Under the pieces are notes generated by a model, which was given only the letters and a program-made list of their open reading frames with translations, had not been told where the DNA came from and made no database searches. From IMG/VR virus record IMGVR_UViG_3300035670_000822, positions 1 through 33,078 of that record: a stretch of DNA of 33,078 bases; one strand, written 5' to 3'. Made by a program: the position numbers and the translations under genes. Source of the stretch: a virus. This document shows positions 1-7,738 of the stretch, one piece after another (the stretch's first letter is position 1; every line of letters begins with the position of its first letter).

Positions 1-220
1 GGTTCGGGTCCTCGGTGTCGAGCACTCGAGCTCGCAACGTAACAGCGCCACCGGTGTAGGTCGCATAAATAGCCCACACGTACCGATTCGCCTCGACCAC
101 GAGCCGAGGCGGACCGTACGCAAGGTCTCTCGTCGACTGTAGCTTGTCCCACTTGTAAACCCAGCGGTTGCCGGGATACTCAAGGATTCCTCCCTCGACA
201 CACCCATTCCCACTTGCAAC
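1..220. repeat. Left copy of the 220-bp overlap that closes the circular map
   Basis: These bases recur at the right end (32859-33078) with two differences, at 128 and 130 (T and T here, G and G at 32986 and 32988). Joining the ends restores an uninterrupted reading frame for the long tail gene. The simplest reading is an assembly overlap of a circularly permuted or circular phage genome. A physical terminal repeat is less likely because the repeat lies inside a coding sequence. Confidence 0.9.
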
Positions 221-637
221 CAGCAACAGTGTCCGTGCCCAAACAATATATCCGTTGCAGTAGACTGCGTCGAGCTCGGCTGCGTCGACCTCGGGGTTGC
301 TATAGAGCTCGTGCTTGGCGATCATCCGGAAGTCGGGAAGGCGCATGTCCGACGACGTCACCCAAATCCCGAGGTTGGGATCGTGGCGCCAAACATAGGA
401 CCCATCGGTCGCGCAAATAACTCCGTCCTGCTCCCAAACCTGCTCGATGTCGCCCATCGACACGTGCGGAGTCGAGTGCGCGATAAACCCGCGCCGCTTG
501 TGCATCGCGCCGCGTTTATCGAACACAACATTCTCGCACTTGAGAAGCCGACCATTTGGGACCAATGGATCGGCGACGTCCTGCGCGACACCGCCGGTCA
601 ACGCAACATCCAGGTTTTGCCATTGCAGCGGTGCCAT
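1..637 (-). CDS. Large tail protein, N-terminal part (continues at the right end of the window)
   Basis: This is the first 212 codons of a gene of 1043 codons (1042 aa) that crosses the map cut and continues at 32858-30367. Translation from the ATG at 637 runs in frame into the ORF at the right end. The start MAPLQWQNLDVALTGGV and the later CENVVFDKRGAMHKRRGF fit the opening of nozzle or stabilisation-type proteins of short-tailed phages, where a 'gG.d....' start is followed by 'eNv.f...g.l.kR.Gf'. The start codon overlaps the stop of the upstream gene as TAATG, which implies translational coupling. Codon 170 is AGA here and CGC in the right-hand copy; both encode Arg. The exact tail role is inferred from size, position after the adaptor genes and this N-terminal pattern. 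Confidence 0.8.
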   Translation of the reverse strand, partial: MAPLQWQNLDVALTGGVAQDVADPLVPNGRLLKCENVVFDKRGAMHKRRGFIAHSTPHVSMGDIEQVWEQDGVICATDGSYVWRHDPNLGIWVTSSDMRLPDFRMIAKHELYSNPEVDAAELDAVYCNGYIVWARTLLLVASGNGCVEGGILEYPGNRWVYKWDKLQSTRDLAYGPPRLVVEANRYVWAIYATYTGGAVTLRARVLDTEDPN

Positions 638-921
638 TACTCAATCCTCACCGCTATCGTGCAGGTCCCGCTCGCCCGCAGAGTGAGATGCACATTGTCC
701 CAACCGACACGCCAGACAGTTCGGTTGGCGTCGATATCAAGGAGCCACCAGTGTTTTGGTTGCCGTCCAAGTCCGTGGTGTATTTGAATATCGGTCGCCA
801 CGACCATGTCAACGCCAAAAACCTCGGAGAAATTGATGTCCTCGGGTTTTGACAACCGGCGCACCGCCTGCTCGAGACGTCGTTGGTCCGGGTCTTTCGA
901 TTTGACGCGGATCGCAGTCAT
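637..921 (-). CDS. Small virion-region protein of unknown function (94 aa)
   Basis: The protein starts MTAIRVKSKDPDQRRLEQAV and contains a beta-rich middle with several Trp residues (KHWWLLDID, TVWRVGWDN). I chose the ATG at 921 because it overlaps the stop of the adaptor gene (ATGA) and has GGGAG eight bases upstream; an in-frame GTG at 951 is the alternative. It lies between the head-tail adaptor and the large tail protein, with a TAATG coupling to the latter. That suggests a head-tail joining or tail accessory protein, but no family was recognised. Confidence 0.75.
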   Translation of the reverse strand: MTAIRVKSKDPDQRRLEQAVRRLSKPEDINFSEVFGVDMVVATDIQIHHGLGRQPKHWWLLDIDANRTVWRVGWDNVHLTLRASGTCTIAVRIE

Positions 922-1619
922 GGTCGCTGCTCCCGCGTCGGGGTTTGCCACGGGGCGAGCACCATGCGCACTGTCTGGCCTTGTTGCTGTTGGCGTCGAC
1001 CCGCGTTGCGGATGACCGCACGGAACCGCTCACGCTCGGCGAGCAGCGCGGAAGCGTCAGACTCCTCGACCAAAAGACACTTGGCAGCAAGGTCGGCAAT
1101 CAAAAACCCCTCCCAACCGCCGAAGCAATCAATCGACCCGCCGACCGAGATAGTCGCCGGTCCCGGGACGTAGTGCACGCGGAGCGTCCACCCCGCAGTC
1201 GACGGGGCTGGTGCCACTACAATCCGGTTGTTGTTGACGATCCGAAACTGGCAAGGGTATCCGGTGTCGCCGACAAATTGGTTGCGGTCGGCGAGCGTGC
1301 ACGGGGCGAGCTCGCGGACGTCGGTGCTCGACACAACCAGGTCGACAGCAAGAATTGACAGCATCTCGATTGCAGTCCCGCCGACCAGCCCAGTGTCGGT
1401 GAGGTAGTACGTATCCGTGCTCGCGACGGTCGTGTATCCCTTGCTCGTCGACGCATAGTCATCGCCGAGTGCGGAAAGGACTTCGTTGTAAAATTCGGGG
1501 TAGGTCGACGAATTTAGCCAGTCGATAATCGACGCGTCGGTGATTGGCGACGTCGTCATGTCGCACCGCGACCGGACGCGCGTAATCAGGTTTGCCAACG
1601 AGATACTGCGTCCGGCCAT
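918..1619 (-). CDS. Probable head-tail adaptor / tail tubular A-like protein
   Basis: This 233-aa protein starts MAGRSISLANLITRVRSRCD after a good Shine-Dalgarno (GGAGGAG about nine bases upstream). The order is an N-terminal helical segment (LITRVRSRCDM, then SIIDWLNSSTYPEFYNEVLS), a beta-rich middle (TDTYYLTDTGL, CQFRIVNNNRIVVAPAP, GWTLRVHYVPGPA) and a C-terminal helix rich in Arg and Gln. This layout, its size and its place between capsid and tail genes match gp4/gp11-type adaptors of short-tailed phages, which bind under the portal. The assignment rests on architecture and order, not on a diagnostic motif. Confidence 0.6.
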   Translation of the reverse strand: MAGRSISLANLITRVRSRCDMTTSPITDASIIDWLNSSTYPEFYNEVLSALGDDYASTSKGYTTVASTDTYYLTDTGLVGGTAIEMLSILAVDLVVSSTDVRELAPCTLADRNQFVGDTGYPCQFRIVNNNRIVVAPAPSTAGWTLRVHYVPGPATISVGGSIDCFGGWEGFLIADLAAKCLLVEESDASALLAERERFRAVIRNAGRRQQQQGQTVRMVLAPWQTPTREQRP

Positions 1620-1625
1620 GTTCGG

Positions 1626-1829
1626 TCACTCCTCCGCAAGCATTGCCAACACGGTTGCGCGCAGGGCCGACTCGGCGCCCGCCTTGTCGTCGGATTTGAC
1701 CGCCGACCAAAATTCGTCAAATGCCATTGTCGAGGACTGCTCCTCGTCCTCGGTGTCGGATTTCGGCGACCCAAATCCGTCCCGAGGTGCGAGGAGCAGC
1801 ATCGCGTCCGGTTTGCCCTTCTGTTTCAT
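1626..1829 (-). CDS. Small acidic protein of unknown function (67 aa)
   Basis: The product is MKQKGKPDAMLLLAPRDGFG followed by an acidic linker (KSDTEDEEQSS) and a C-terminal helix (FDEFWSAVKSDDKAGAESALRATVLAML). The ATG at 1829 overlaps the stop of the 448-aa gene as TGATG. A GTG one codon upstream (1832) is possible. The C-terminal pattern (WsAVKsgD...A..ALr) resembles small head-region proteins of some phages, but I do not assign a family. It is cotranscribed with the adaptor gene six bases downstream. Confidence 0.7.
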   Translation of the reverse strand: MKQKGKPDAMLLLAPRDGFGSPKSDTEDEEQSSTMAFDEFWSAVKSDDKAGAESALRATVLAMLAEE

Positions 1830-3175
1830 CACGCACCAACCGAACTGTTCCGCAGGACTGCCTGCAAACAGAGCTCGCCCGAAATCAAATTCTCTTTCGG
1901 GTCGGAAACCTCATAGAACAGTGCGAAGTCGGCGGACCCGTCGAGTGCAGTGTTTGGGTCCCAACTGCCGTACGGCGGGTCGGTCGCCGCGGCGACGATC
2001 GTCCCGTTTGGTGCAGCAACAACCGCGGTGTCAATGCACGCGACCGCAGCCGCGACTCCAGCACGCGACTTGATCGGCTTGTCTAGCCCGAGCTCGTCGG
2101 TAAATCCAATCGTGTACGATGCCCCAGTCCCAGCACCGGCCGTCAAAAGGATGCGCTCGAGCGTTCTGAACACCTTCGAGGAGTAATAGGTTCCTCCTCC
2201 TCCCGTTTCGAGCGCTCCGATTGTGTCCGTGATCACGTTGCCGTCGATATCGGTCCCGACGAGATACGCGTCCGGATGCATGTCCGTTGGCGTCCCGCCT
2301 GCTCCTACTGTGATAGAAATCACGCGGGGCGTTGCGAGAATTTTTGCTTCGCCCGCGTCGATGAAGTCCGTGGTCGTGAGCTCGGTCAACGCAGCCGCGG
2401 ACGTCCCGCCCGTAATCAACCCGTCCGCGTCGAGAGCCGCGGGGTTCGTCCATTCTTGCCAATGCATGTCCGGGCCACATACCAAAAAATCGACGTACGG
2501 TTTGATTGTCTGGCCGAGCGTTGCCGCCGTGACAGTCCCGTAACCCATCGCGATTGTCGCCCCGGTACCGTCCGCAGCGGGAAACTCAACACGCGACACG
2601 GTTTTGAACGCCTTCGTCCCGCTCGCAATTGTTGCGGTTTGCGCCAGTGTGATTGTCTCGGTTTGCGCTGCGTCGTTGACGTCCGTCCCGGTAACTGTCA
2701 CGGTCGCCGGTGCGTCCGCAGCGGTTCCGCCCGCTGTCGTAAACGTTACGTTCCGCGGGTAGTTGTACAATTCCGACAACCCTGCGGTGAGCAGGTCGGA
2801 TGCGCCCCATGTCTCTTTTCTGGCGACGGTCGCGGTCGCGGCTTTGATTGCGTTCGCGGTCGCCGAAGCCATTGACGAGTATGCAATTGTCCCGGACGAA
2901 TTGACCCGACACGCTTGCACGGTTAGATTTTGCCCGGTCGATTTCACAACGTGGCCAAACCAGTCGACACAACCGCGGTAACGGTCAAGGTCTGTCGCAC
3001 TCTTGCCGAGCCACAACCGATAGAGTCCGCGTGAGATTCGCGCAATCGTCGCCGCTTGCCCGGTTGCGTCCGTGGCTGCGGTTGGGTCGCCGCTTGAATC
3101 GGTCGTGGCGCGATAGCTCAACAGCACGCGGCCGACGCCGATCGTTCGGAGTGGAGATTCTATTCGACTTGCCAT
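1829..3175 (-). CDS. Structural protein with a duplicated beta domain (448 aa)
   Basis: The gene follows the major capsid gene by 15 bases with AAAGGA eight bases before the ATG. Two segments, about residues 141-221 and 284-364, look like diverged copies of one domain. Each has an opening R-x-V/I-T/S strand, a V-x-GTD motif (TVTVTGTDVND; AYLVGTDIDGN), then TETITL or ITDTIG, K-x-F-x-T-x-x-R, and a closing GTGA-x-x-x-x-G before LG. The domain type is frequent in phage decoration or head-fibre proteins. The N-terminal 70 residues (LYRLWLGKSATDLDRYRG) differ. Position after the capsid gene supports a head-decoration or virion-appendage role; this is inference. Confidence 0.75.
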   Translation of the reverse strand: MASRIESPLRTIGVGRVLLSYRATTDSSGDPTAATDATGQAATIARISRGLYRLWLGKSATDLDRYRGCVDWFGHVVKSTGQNLTVQACRVNSSGTIAYSSMASATANAIKAATATVARKETWGASDLLTAGLSELYNYPRNVTFTTAGGTAADAPATVTVTGTDVNDAAQTETITLAQTATIASGTKAFKTVSRVEFPAADGTGATIAMGYGTVTAATLGQTIKPYVDFLVCGPDMHWQEWTNPAALDADGLITGGTSAAALTELTTTDFIDAGEAKILATPRVISITVGAGGTPTDMHPDAYLVGTDIDGNVITDTIGALETGGGGTYYSSKVFRTLERILLTAGAGTGASYTIGFTDELGLDKPIKSRAGVAAAVACIDTAVVAAPNGTIVAAATDPPYGSWDPNTALDGSADFALFYEVSDPKENLISGELCLQAVLRNSSVGA

Positions 3176-3190
3176 CGCGCCAGTCCTTTC

Positions 3191-4510
3191 TCACGCCAGT
3201 GCGGTTGCAGCAAAATTGATATGGACTGCGCGCGATGGGCGTTTGCAAACCATCTCGGTGTAGGACTTGATCCGCCCCTCGAACGCGTCGCTGGTCGTAG
3301 CTCGCAAAATCAGGTTGCCGTCCGACTGGTCGATGTGCGCCATTGGTCCGTCGCCGCCGCGAGCAGCTTTATCCTCGTATGCGCTGTACACAAATTCGTA
3401 GTCCGTCGGGTCGACCATAAAAGCATGCCCCACCGGACAATACGGGTCGTTGAGCACTAGCACAGGTCCCCAACCCGTTTCGAGCTGGACTCCGGAGTAC
3501 GATACCGAAGCATTGAACTTCGAGGTCATAGTGCCTTTCGGAATTTTTGCCTGGTAGGTCGTCGACTCAAGCTCATTGAGTAGCGATTGATAGTCCGTCG
3601 GGTTGAAATAGGTAACCATGTTTGCGAGCCCGGGACCGTTCGCCGGTTGGTGTTTGCCCGCCTTGCTGATTGCCTCGATCAACGCTTCGCGTTTGGTCAA
3701 GTTACCCGCGGCAACGCGGGACCCGCAATGTTTTTGCACGTCGACCGACCGGTCAATCCCAAAAAACGAGTCGCCACTAGTCGGTGCTGTCCACGGATGC
3801 CATGCTGACAACCCGTTGATGCACGCCGCGAAGTCTGATTTCCTAAAAATGTAGTCGTTGACCGCAGCCTCCGACACCGTGTTGATGTTTGCGCTGAATG
3901 TTACCAGCCCCGCCTCGCGGTTGACCGCGGACACTGTCAACGTCCCGGATCGCACTGCGCCAGTCCGCGCGTCGCCCGTTGTGTCGTCGAGCTCGACGAC
4001 CATCCCTACGTCAAAATAATGAGCATCCTCGACGTTGATAAGTTTGGCAACCGCTCCAGTGATCGGATACGACCCGTTGTTTTCGATCTGTCCTAGCGCT
4101 CCGCCGCCTGCGCGGAACGCTTGAAACCCCAAGTACCCGTTGTGCCCCATGAGTGCGGCGTCGATTTCGTTGTCAACGACGTCCACCATCGACCCGTCGC
4201 CAGCACTCGGAGCAATCGCCATCGCCAACCCCTCGAGCGTAAATACCGTGTAATGCGGCCAGAGTGCATCCGTCGATTTCGTAAACTTGCTCGCTCTGCT
4301 CCGACCAGAGTTGTTGATCGCGGTCGACAGTAGCGCTGACGTCGATTGGTTGACTCCATACTGGATTGTCCGGGACCAACTGAGTCCCGTCACTCGTGTG
4401 TGGTTGACCAGCCCGAGAAATGGGCTGGACGCGTACATCGCGATTTTCATCGCGTCGCTGGGATATCGTTCTTTGATGTAGGCCGCGAGTTGCGCTGCTG
4501 TGATCGCCAT
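3191..4510 (-). CDS. Major capsid protein
   Basis: A 439-aa protein opening MAITAAQLAAYIKERYPSDA, preceded by AAGGAG eight bases from the ATG. Length, the absence of motifs typical of enzymes and the position downstream of portal and scaffold identify it as the HK97-fold coat protein. Features in keeping are the helical N-terminus, a central beta segment (ITGAVAKLINVEDAHYFDVG, then VVELDDTTGDARTGAVRSGT), and a C-terminal domain with RAVHINF near the end. A terminator separates it from the upstream terminase-portal-scaffold genes, so it may be expressed from its own promoter for high yield. No protease gene was found; the scaffold is probably a separate protein that is not processed in cis. 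Confidence 0.8.
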   Translation of the reverse strand: MAITAAQLAAYIKERYPSDAMKIAMYASSPFLGLVNHTRVTGLSWSRTIQYGVNQSTSALLSTAINNSGRSRASKFTKSTDALWPHYTVFTLEGLAMAIAPSAGDGSMVDVVDNEIDAALMGHNGYLGFQAFRAGGGALGQIENNGSYPITGAVAKLINVEDAHYFDVGMVVELDDTTGDARTGAVRSGTLTVSAVNREAGLVTFSANINTVSEAAVNDYIFRKSDFAACINGLSAWHPWTAPTSGDSFFGIDRSVDVQKHCGSRVAAGNLTKREALIEAISKAGKHQPANGPGLANMVTYFNPTDYQSLLNELESTTYQAKIPKGTMTSKFNASVSYSGVQLETGWGPVLVLNDPYCPVGHAFMVDPTDYEFVYSAYEDKAARGGDGPMAHIDQSDGNLILRATTSDAFEGRIKSYTEMVCKRPSRAVHINFAATALA

Positions 4511-4608
4511 GGGTGCACTCCTTAGGTTGTGAAATAAGGTTACACCGCATAGCCTTGACTAAGCAAGAATTGCATATGGTCAGATTGACTCAATCCGAGT
4601 GTCCTAGA

Positions 4609-4624
4609 TGTTTCACGTGGAACC
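4609..4624. promoter_or_regulatory. parS-like site (ParB-binding consensus)
   Basis: The plus strand reads TGTTTCACGTGGAACC and the minus strand GGTTCCACGTGAAACA. The bacterial chromosomal parS consensus is TGTTNCACGTGAAACA, so the minus-strand reading differs only at the first base. No ParA or ParB gene is present, so any binding would be by host ParB. It could instead be a phage operator that happens to resemble parS. Confidence 0.5.
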
Positions 4625-4630
4625 TCGCGC

Positions 4631-4659
4631 AAAAAAAAAGCCCGGACCATCCGGGCTTT
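4631..4659 (-). terminator. Rho-independent terminator after the scaffold operon
   Basis: On the minus strand a 10-bp stem (AAAGCCCGGA pairing with TCCGGGCTTT, three-base loop) runs into nine T residues (complement of 4631-4639). It lies downstream of the gene ending at 4865 and upstream of the capsid gene, so it splits the late transcript. Confidence 0.9.
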
Positions 4660-4717
4660 GAAGCATCGCGGGCGGGGGACAACCGCTCGCACCGACATGC
4701 TACCACCAGCAAAAATC

Positions 4718-4770
4718 AAGGGCCTTGTTTCAGGGGAAAGTTTGGCCGCTGCCCCTTGAAAAAGGCCCTT
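4718..4770 (-). other. Long imperfect hairpin in the late intergenic region
   Basis: AAGGGCCTT (4718-4726) pairs with AAGGCCCTT (4762-4770), and inside it TTTCAGGGG (4728-4736) pairs with CCCCTTGAAA (4752-4761) with one bulged base. The result is a stem of about 18 bp with a 15-base apical loop. It lacks a T-tract and so is not a simple terminator; it could protect or process the 3' end of the scaffold transcript. Confidence 0.6.
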
Positions 4771-4864
4771 CCGCCATATCCTCCAATGGACCAGCGTCTG
4801 GTTGTGATACCAGATTGGTTGCGCCTTGGCAAAAAAAACGCGGGGCTGGTCGATTGTCTATCAG

Positions 4865-5209
4865 TCAGTCTGTTTTGGGTAGGCTTTGCTGCTTGGGCAG
4901 GGGCTTGGTTGTCACGACCTCGTGCGTGTCGGTTCGGACCAGGTCCGTCTCGCCGTCCGCAACCCGGTCAAACCATTGGCAGTCGACGTCGCGCACCTCT
5001 TTACCGAGATGGATCGCACTCAACAGCTGGTCGCGTTCTGCCTCGAGAACTTTGACCTTGATCAAGCTGGTCGTCGCCGCCAGCTGCTCCTGCAAATTCC
5101 CGCACTCAGCCACAACCTCCGCAGCCTTCTTACTTTTGGTAAGGACTTCCTTTTCAGTGAGATTGCACCATAGGTGGCATTTCACTATGTTCTGCTTTTC
5201 CACTTGCAT
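4865..5209 (-). CDS. Coiled-coil protein of a phage-wide unknown family (114 aa)
   Basis: The sequence begins MQVEKQNIVKCHLWCNLTEK. A heptad-like helix follows (residues about 17-70, KEVLTKSKKAAEVVAECGNL to LLSAIHLG), then EVRDVDCQWFDRVADG and ETDLVRTDTHEVVTTKPL. The order coiled coil, 'G..yRdVeC....', 'vrlDTgEvv..r.m' matches a small protein I recall from many unrelated phages, of unknown function, usually near replication genes. Here it sits at the end of the scaffold operon. Start: ATGATG directly after GGAGG, so either 5212 or 5209; I prefer 5209 for spacing. A terminator follows downstream. Confidence is good that it is a gene and low for any role. Confidence 0.8.
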   Translation of the reverse strand: MQVEKQNIVKCHLWCNLTEKEVLTKSKKAAEVVAECGNLQEQLAATTSLIKVKVLEAERDQLLSAIHLGKEVRDVDCQWFDRVADGETDLVRTDTHEVVTTKPLPKQQSLPKTD

Positions 5210-6042
5210 CATCCTCCGAATAGTTTTCTGGCCATGTGCTCGCCCCGCCTGCGGTAATACTCGTGCTGTTCCGCAAGCGTAGCGGTCGGGGCTGGCCCCG
5301 ACCCGCCGTTGCCCGACTTGGCAACCGCTGCGCCTTGCGACGGGACCGATGCCGTCCCCGGGTTTTTTGCTGGTTGGGCTTGCCCCGCCTTGGGCTTGAG
5401 TTTCTCCCACAACCTCGCACGTTTTTCAAGGTCGGCGAGGATAATTTTCTCATACTCCGCCGCCAAGTCGCCCGCAGTCGTTGGATTTCCCGAGTTATAC
5501 CGGTTCCAAAATTCCGTGTGCAAATTCCCTGCAACGTCAATCCCGAGCTCCGACTGCGCCGCCAATAGTGCTGGCGTTGCCGTTTCTGACAGATTCTTCT
5601 GTATTATCGCAAGCTCTGTTGCTTTCTGCTTTGCTGCCTCTGCTTGCTGGTACCGTTCCGACATCTCTTTTTGATGTTGCTGCATTGCGGCAAGCTCGCG
5701 TTGTACCTTTGCAAGCTCCGAGTCTTTTGGCGCGTTGAGCCCAGCCTCCAACAATTTTGCATAGTCGAGTCCCCTATCCCGCAGCGCTTCCAATGGGTCC
5801 TCGGCGAGCTTGGCTTGCCATCGCTCGAGCTCCTCGTACTTTTTTGCGATGGTCTCCAGCTCCGACTCGCGCGACTTGAGTTGCTGCTCCCGCCGAGCGA
5901 GCAAGGCAGCACGCTCGCCAACCGGGTCAGGCTTCGGTTGCTCAACAGAAGCGGGCTCGGGGCTTACCTGCTCGCCGTCGCCCGGGATTTGCTCCTCGGT
6001 CGGCTCTGTCTGTCCAGTGTCTTCAGTGTTTTCAATTTCCAT
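5209..6042 (-). CDS. Scaffolding protein
   Basis: A 277-aa, highly charged protein with an acidic low-complexity N-terminus (TGQTEPTEEQIPGDGEQV), a long coiled coil (about residues 43-155: AALLARREQQLKSRESELET and onward, Gln/Glu/Lys/Ala rich), and a basic C-terminal tail ending HEYYRRRGEHMARKLFGG. This layout, including a basic C-terminal helix that would bind coat protein, is that of internal scaffolds. It lies between portal and capsid genes. The ATG has AGGAGG six bases upstream and overlaps the portal gene by 11 bases. Confidence 0.85.
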   Translation of the reverse strand: MEIENTEDTGQTEPTEEQIPGDGEQVSPEPASVEQPKPDPVGERAALLARREQQLKSRESELETIAKKYEELERWQAKLAEDPLEALRDRGLDYAKLLEAGLNAPKDSELAKVQRELAAMQQHQKEMSERYQQAEAAKQKATELAIIQKNLSETATPALLAAQSELGIDVAGNLHTEFWNRYNSGNPTTAGDLAAEYEKIILADLEKRARLWEKLKPKAGQAQPAKNPGTASVPSQGAAVAKSGNGGSGPAPTATLAEQHEYYRRRGEHMARKLFGG

Positions 6043-7738
6043 TGGGGACCTCCTGCGGACCGGCCGGCGGAACCGCTGCTGCTACTCTGTCCATATAATC
6101 CTGGCATTGTGAGATATACGCGAGCAGGAGCTCAAGCGACGGGTTATCCGGGTTGCGAGCTTTGCTCTGTAGGTAAACCCCTATTGTGAGCGCATGTGCT
6201 TGCTGTAGGTTCATGTATTCGTCAGGTTCACGGGGCTCGCCCCGGGTCATCGCGTCGACGTCCTCGCGCCAAAGTTTGTAACTTGCGCCTGACGGGTCAA
6301 CCTCGCCCGCCAGGTCGTGTGCGTCGAGCAGTCGGCGCGCCTGGTCCTGCGACAACAAACCCTTGTCGAGCAGGTCGCTCACGTCTTGCAATCGGCCCGG
6401 CGGTGTCTTGCGCAGGTAGCCACTCGCGGCAATCGATAGGACAAACCGGTCGCGATCCATTTCGACGTCGCCCAACGATATCCGCGTCAAACCATCCGGG
6501 TCGCTCACTCGTGCATAGATCTCGTCCGGGCTATCGTGCGCGACATCCAAAATCAGATGACCGAGCTCGACCGCGAGAGCATCGAAGTCGAGCGAAAACT
6601 CTTGGAAACGCTGCGATTGTGCATCCTGATACGCGCGCAGCGCAACGCCTGCGTTGAGCCCCGCCGGTTTTTTGCTCATGGCTGCGAGCTCGGACACTCC
6701 AGCCAACTGCCACGACTGCGCAACCAAATCCCACAAGTATTTGTACACATCAGGAGCGATCGTTTGGGGCAGGACAATCTCTGGCGGTCGCCCGCGGTAC
6801 GAGTAGGTCTGCAACGGATTGTCCGTGAGTTGTCGCGGTAGCAGGTCGCTACCCTCCTCGACAAACACGTGCGGATGCCCGAGCCCTTTGCGCCCGACAC
6901 CTAAACGATAGAGTACGTCCCAAATTTCACGCTGGATTGGCTCGAGTTGCTCAACAACGCCCTTGCCCCACCAGCTGCATTGCCTGTGCTTCCACCGGAT
7001 TGCCGCGACCGGGAACCGATTGCGCTCCCATGGCTCGTGCACAACTGTGTCGGTCCTGGTCCCAATGACGTGCGCCGACCGCAAACGCCACCCCTCGACA
7101 ATCTCTATCGTGTCGTCGCCGAGATCTCGCCGGGCCCCGCGGTACGATGGCGACATGCGCAGTTGGTCGGCTGCGTTGGGCCACAACTCCAGCGCATGGT
7201 CGCGTTGCAAATACGTGACCGCGTACATTTCCCGGACGTGCCCGTATCCCGACTGGTCCGTTGGCACGACCAAATCCCAAGGAAACACGCGGTCGAAAAC
7301 CACGTCGCTCCCGTCGCCCCGCGGTTTGATAAGCCCCGTGCCCCACACGAAACAATCCTTTCCTGCCCGGCGCATTGCCGCATGCGCCTTCGAATACTGG
7401 AATGTCCCGTCCAAAAATCTTTGGGCGCGAGTGCGTTGGTCGAGTGCTTTTGAGTCGCCTCCATCGGTTTGCACCATTGGAGTCGGGCGCGCAGTTGCGA
7501 GGTGCGAAACCAACGTGTCGACAATCGACTCGACCACGTTGAGCTTGATCTCAAAACCGTCCGGTGTAACCAGCGACGCGTCGGTCCGCATGTCGTCGCG
7601 GTCCTCGAGTGCGTTGTCGCCCTCATACAACACGGTTTGCGCAGCGCACCGAGTGCGGCGGGTCTCGCCGCCACTCCCGCAACGGTCAACAGCATTCCAA
7701 AGCTCCGCGATCGGAGCGCTTTTCACCCACCAAGCCAT
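6032..7738 (-). CDS. Portal protein
   Basis: I take the ATG at 7738 (MAWWVKSAPIAELWNAVDRC) although the frame stays open upstream, because it overlaps the terminase end by 16 bases as its neighbours do. The 568-aa product fits the portal family of short-tailed phages. It has an N-terminal segment with KLNVVESIVDTLVSHLATAR and 'P.....dggd', a middle wing domain (DRVFPWDLVVPTDQSGYG; 'Y.Qrd.alelwP'), and a long C-terminal helical part (AAMSKKPAGLNAGVALRAYQ, then RFQEFSLDFDALAVELGHLI). The 'aglnaGvALra..d....Rf' stretch is typical of portals of this kind. The portal forms the vertex ring for DNA packaging and tail attachment. Confidence 0.88.
   Translation of the reverse strand: MAWWVKSAPIAELWNAVDRCGSGGETRRTRCAAQTVLYEGDNALEDRDDMRTDASLVTPDGFEIKLNVVESIVDTLVSHLATARPTPMVQTDGGDSKALDQRTRAQRFLDGTFQYSKAHAAMRRAGKDCFVWGTGLIKPRGDGSDVVFDRVFPWDLVVPTDQSGYGHVREMYAVTYLQRDHALELWPNAADQLRMSPSYRGARRDLGDDTIEIVEGWRLRSAHVIGTRTDTVVHEPWERNRFPVAAIRWKHRQCSWWGKGVVEQLEPIQREIWDVLYRLGVGRKGLGHPHVFVEEGSDLLPRQLTDNPLQTYSYRGRPPEIVLPQTIAPDVYKYLWDLVAQSWQLAGVSELAAMSKKPAGLNAGVALRAYQDAQSQRFQEFSLDFDALAVELGHLILDVAHDSPDEIYARVSDPDGLTRISLGDVEMDRDRFVLSIAASGYLRKTPPGRLQDVSDLLDKGLLSQDQARRLLDAHDLAGEVDPSGASYKLWREDVDAMTRGEPREPDEYMNLQQAHALTIGVYLQSKARNPDNPSLELLLAYISQCQDYMDRVAAAVPPAGPQEVPNGN

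Larger units (their letters stand above)
4511..4864. other. Intergenic region upstream of the capsid gene
   Basis: This 354-bp stretch holds no credible gene. In order it contains a weak minus promoter candidate (TTGCTT 4566-4561, 16 bases, TGTAAC 4544-4539), a 13-bp palindrome GATTGACTCAATC (4583-4595), a parS-like site (4609-4624), a terminator (4631-4659), a long hairpin (4718-4770) and a 6-bp stem TCTGGT/ACCAGA (4797-4814). It is the only sizeable gap within the late operon and has several structures packed before the most highly expressed gene. Confidence 0.7.

Noticed and set aside
1-220. The 220-bp repeat as true physical terminal repeats
   Set aside because: It lies within a coding sequence, and joining the ends restores a complete 1042-aa frame, which favours an assembly overlap of a circular map.
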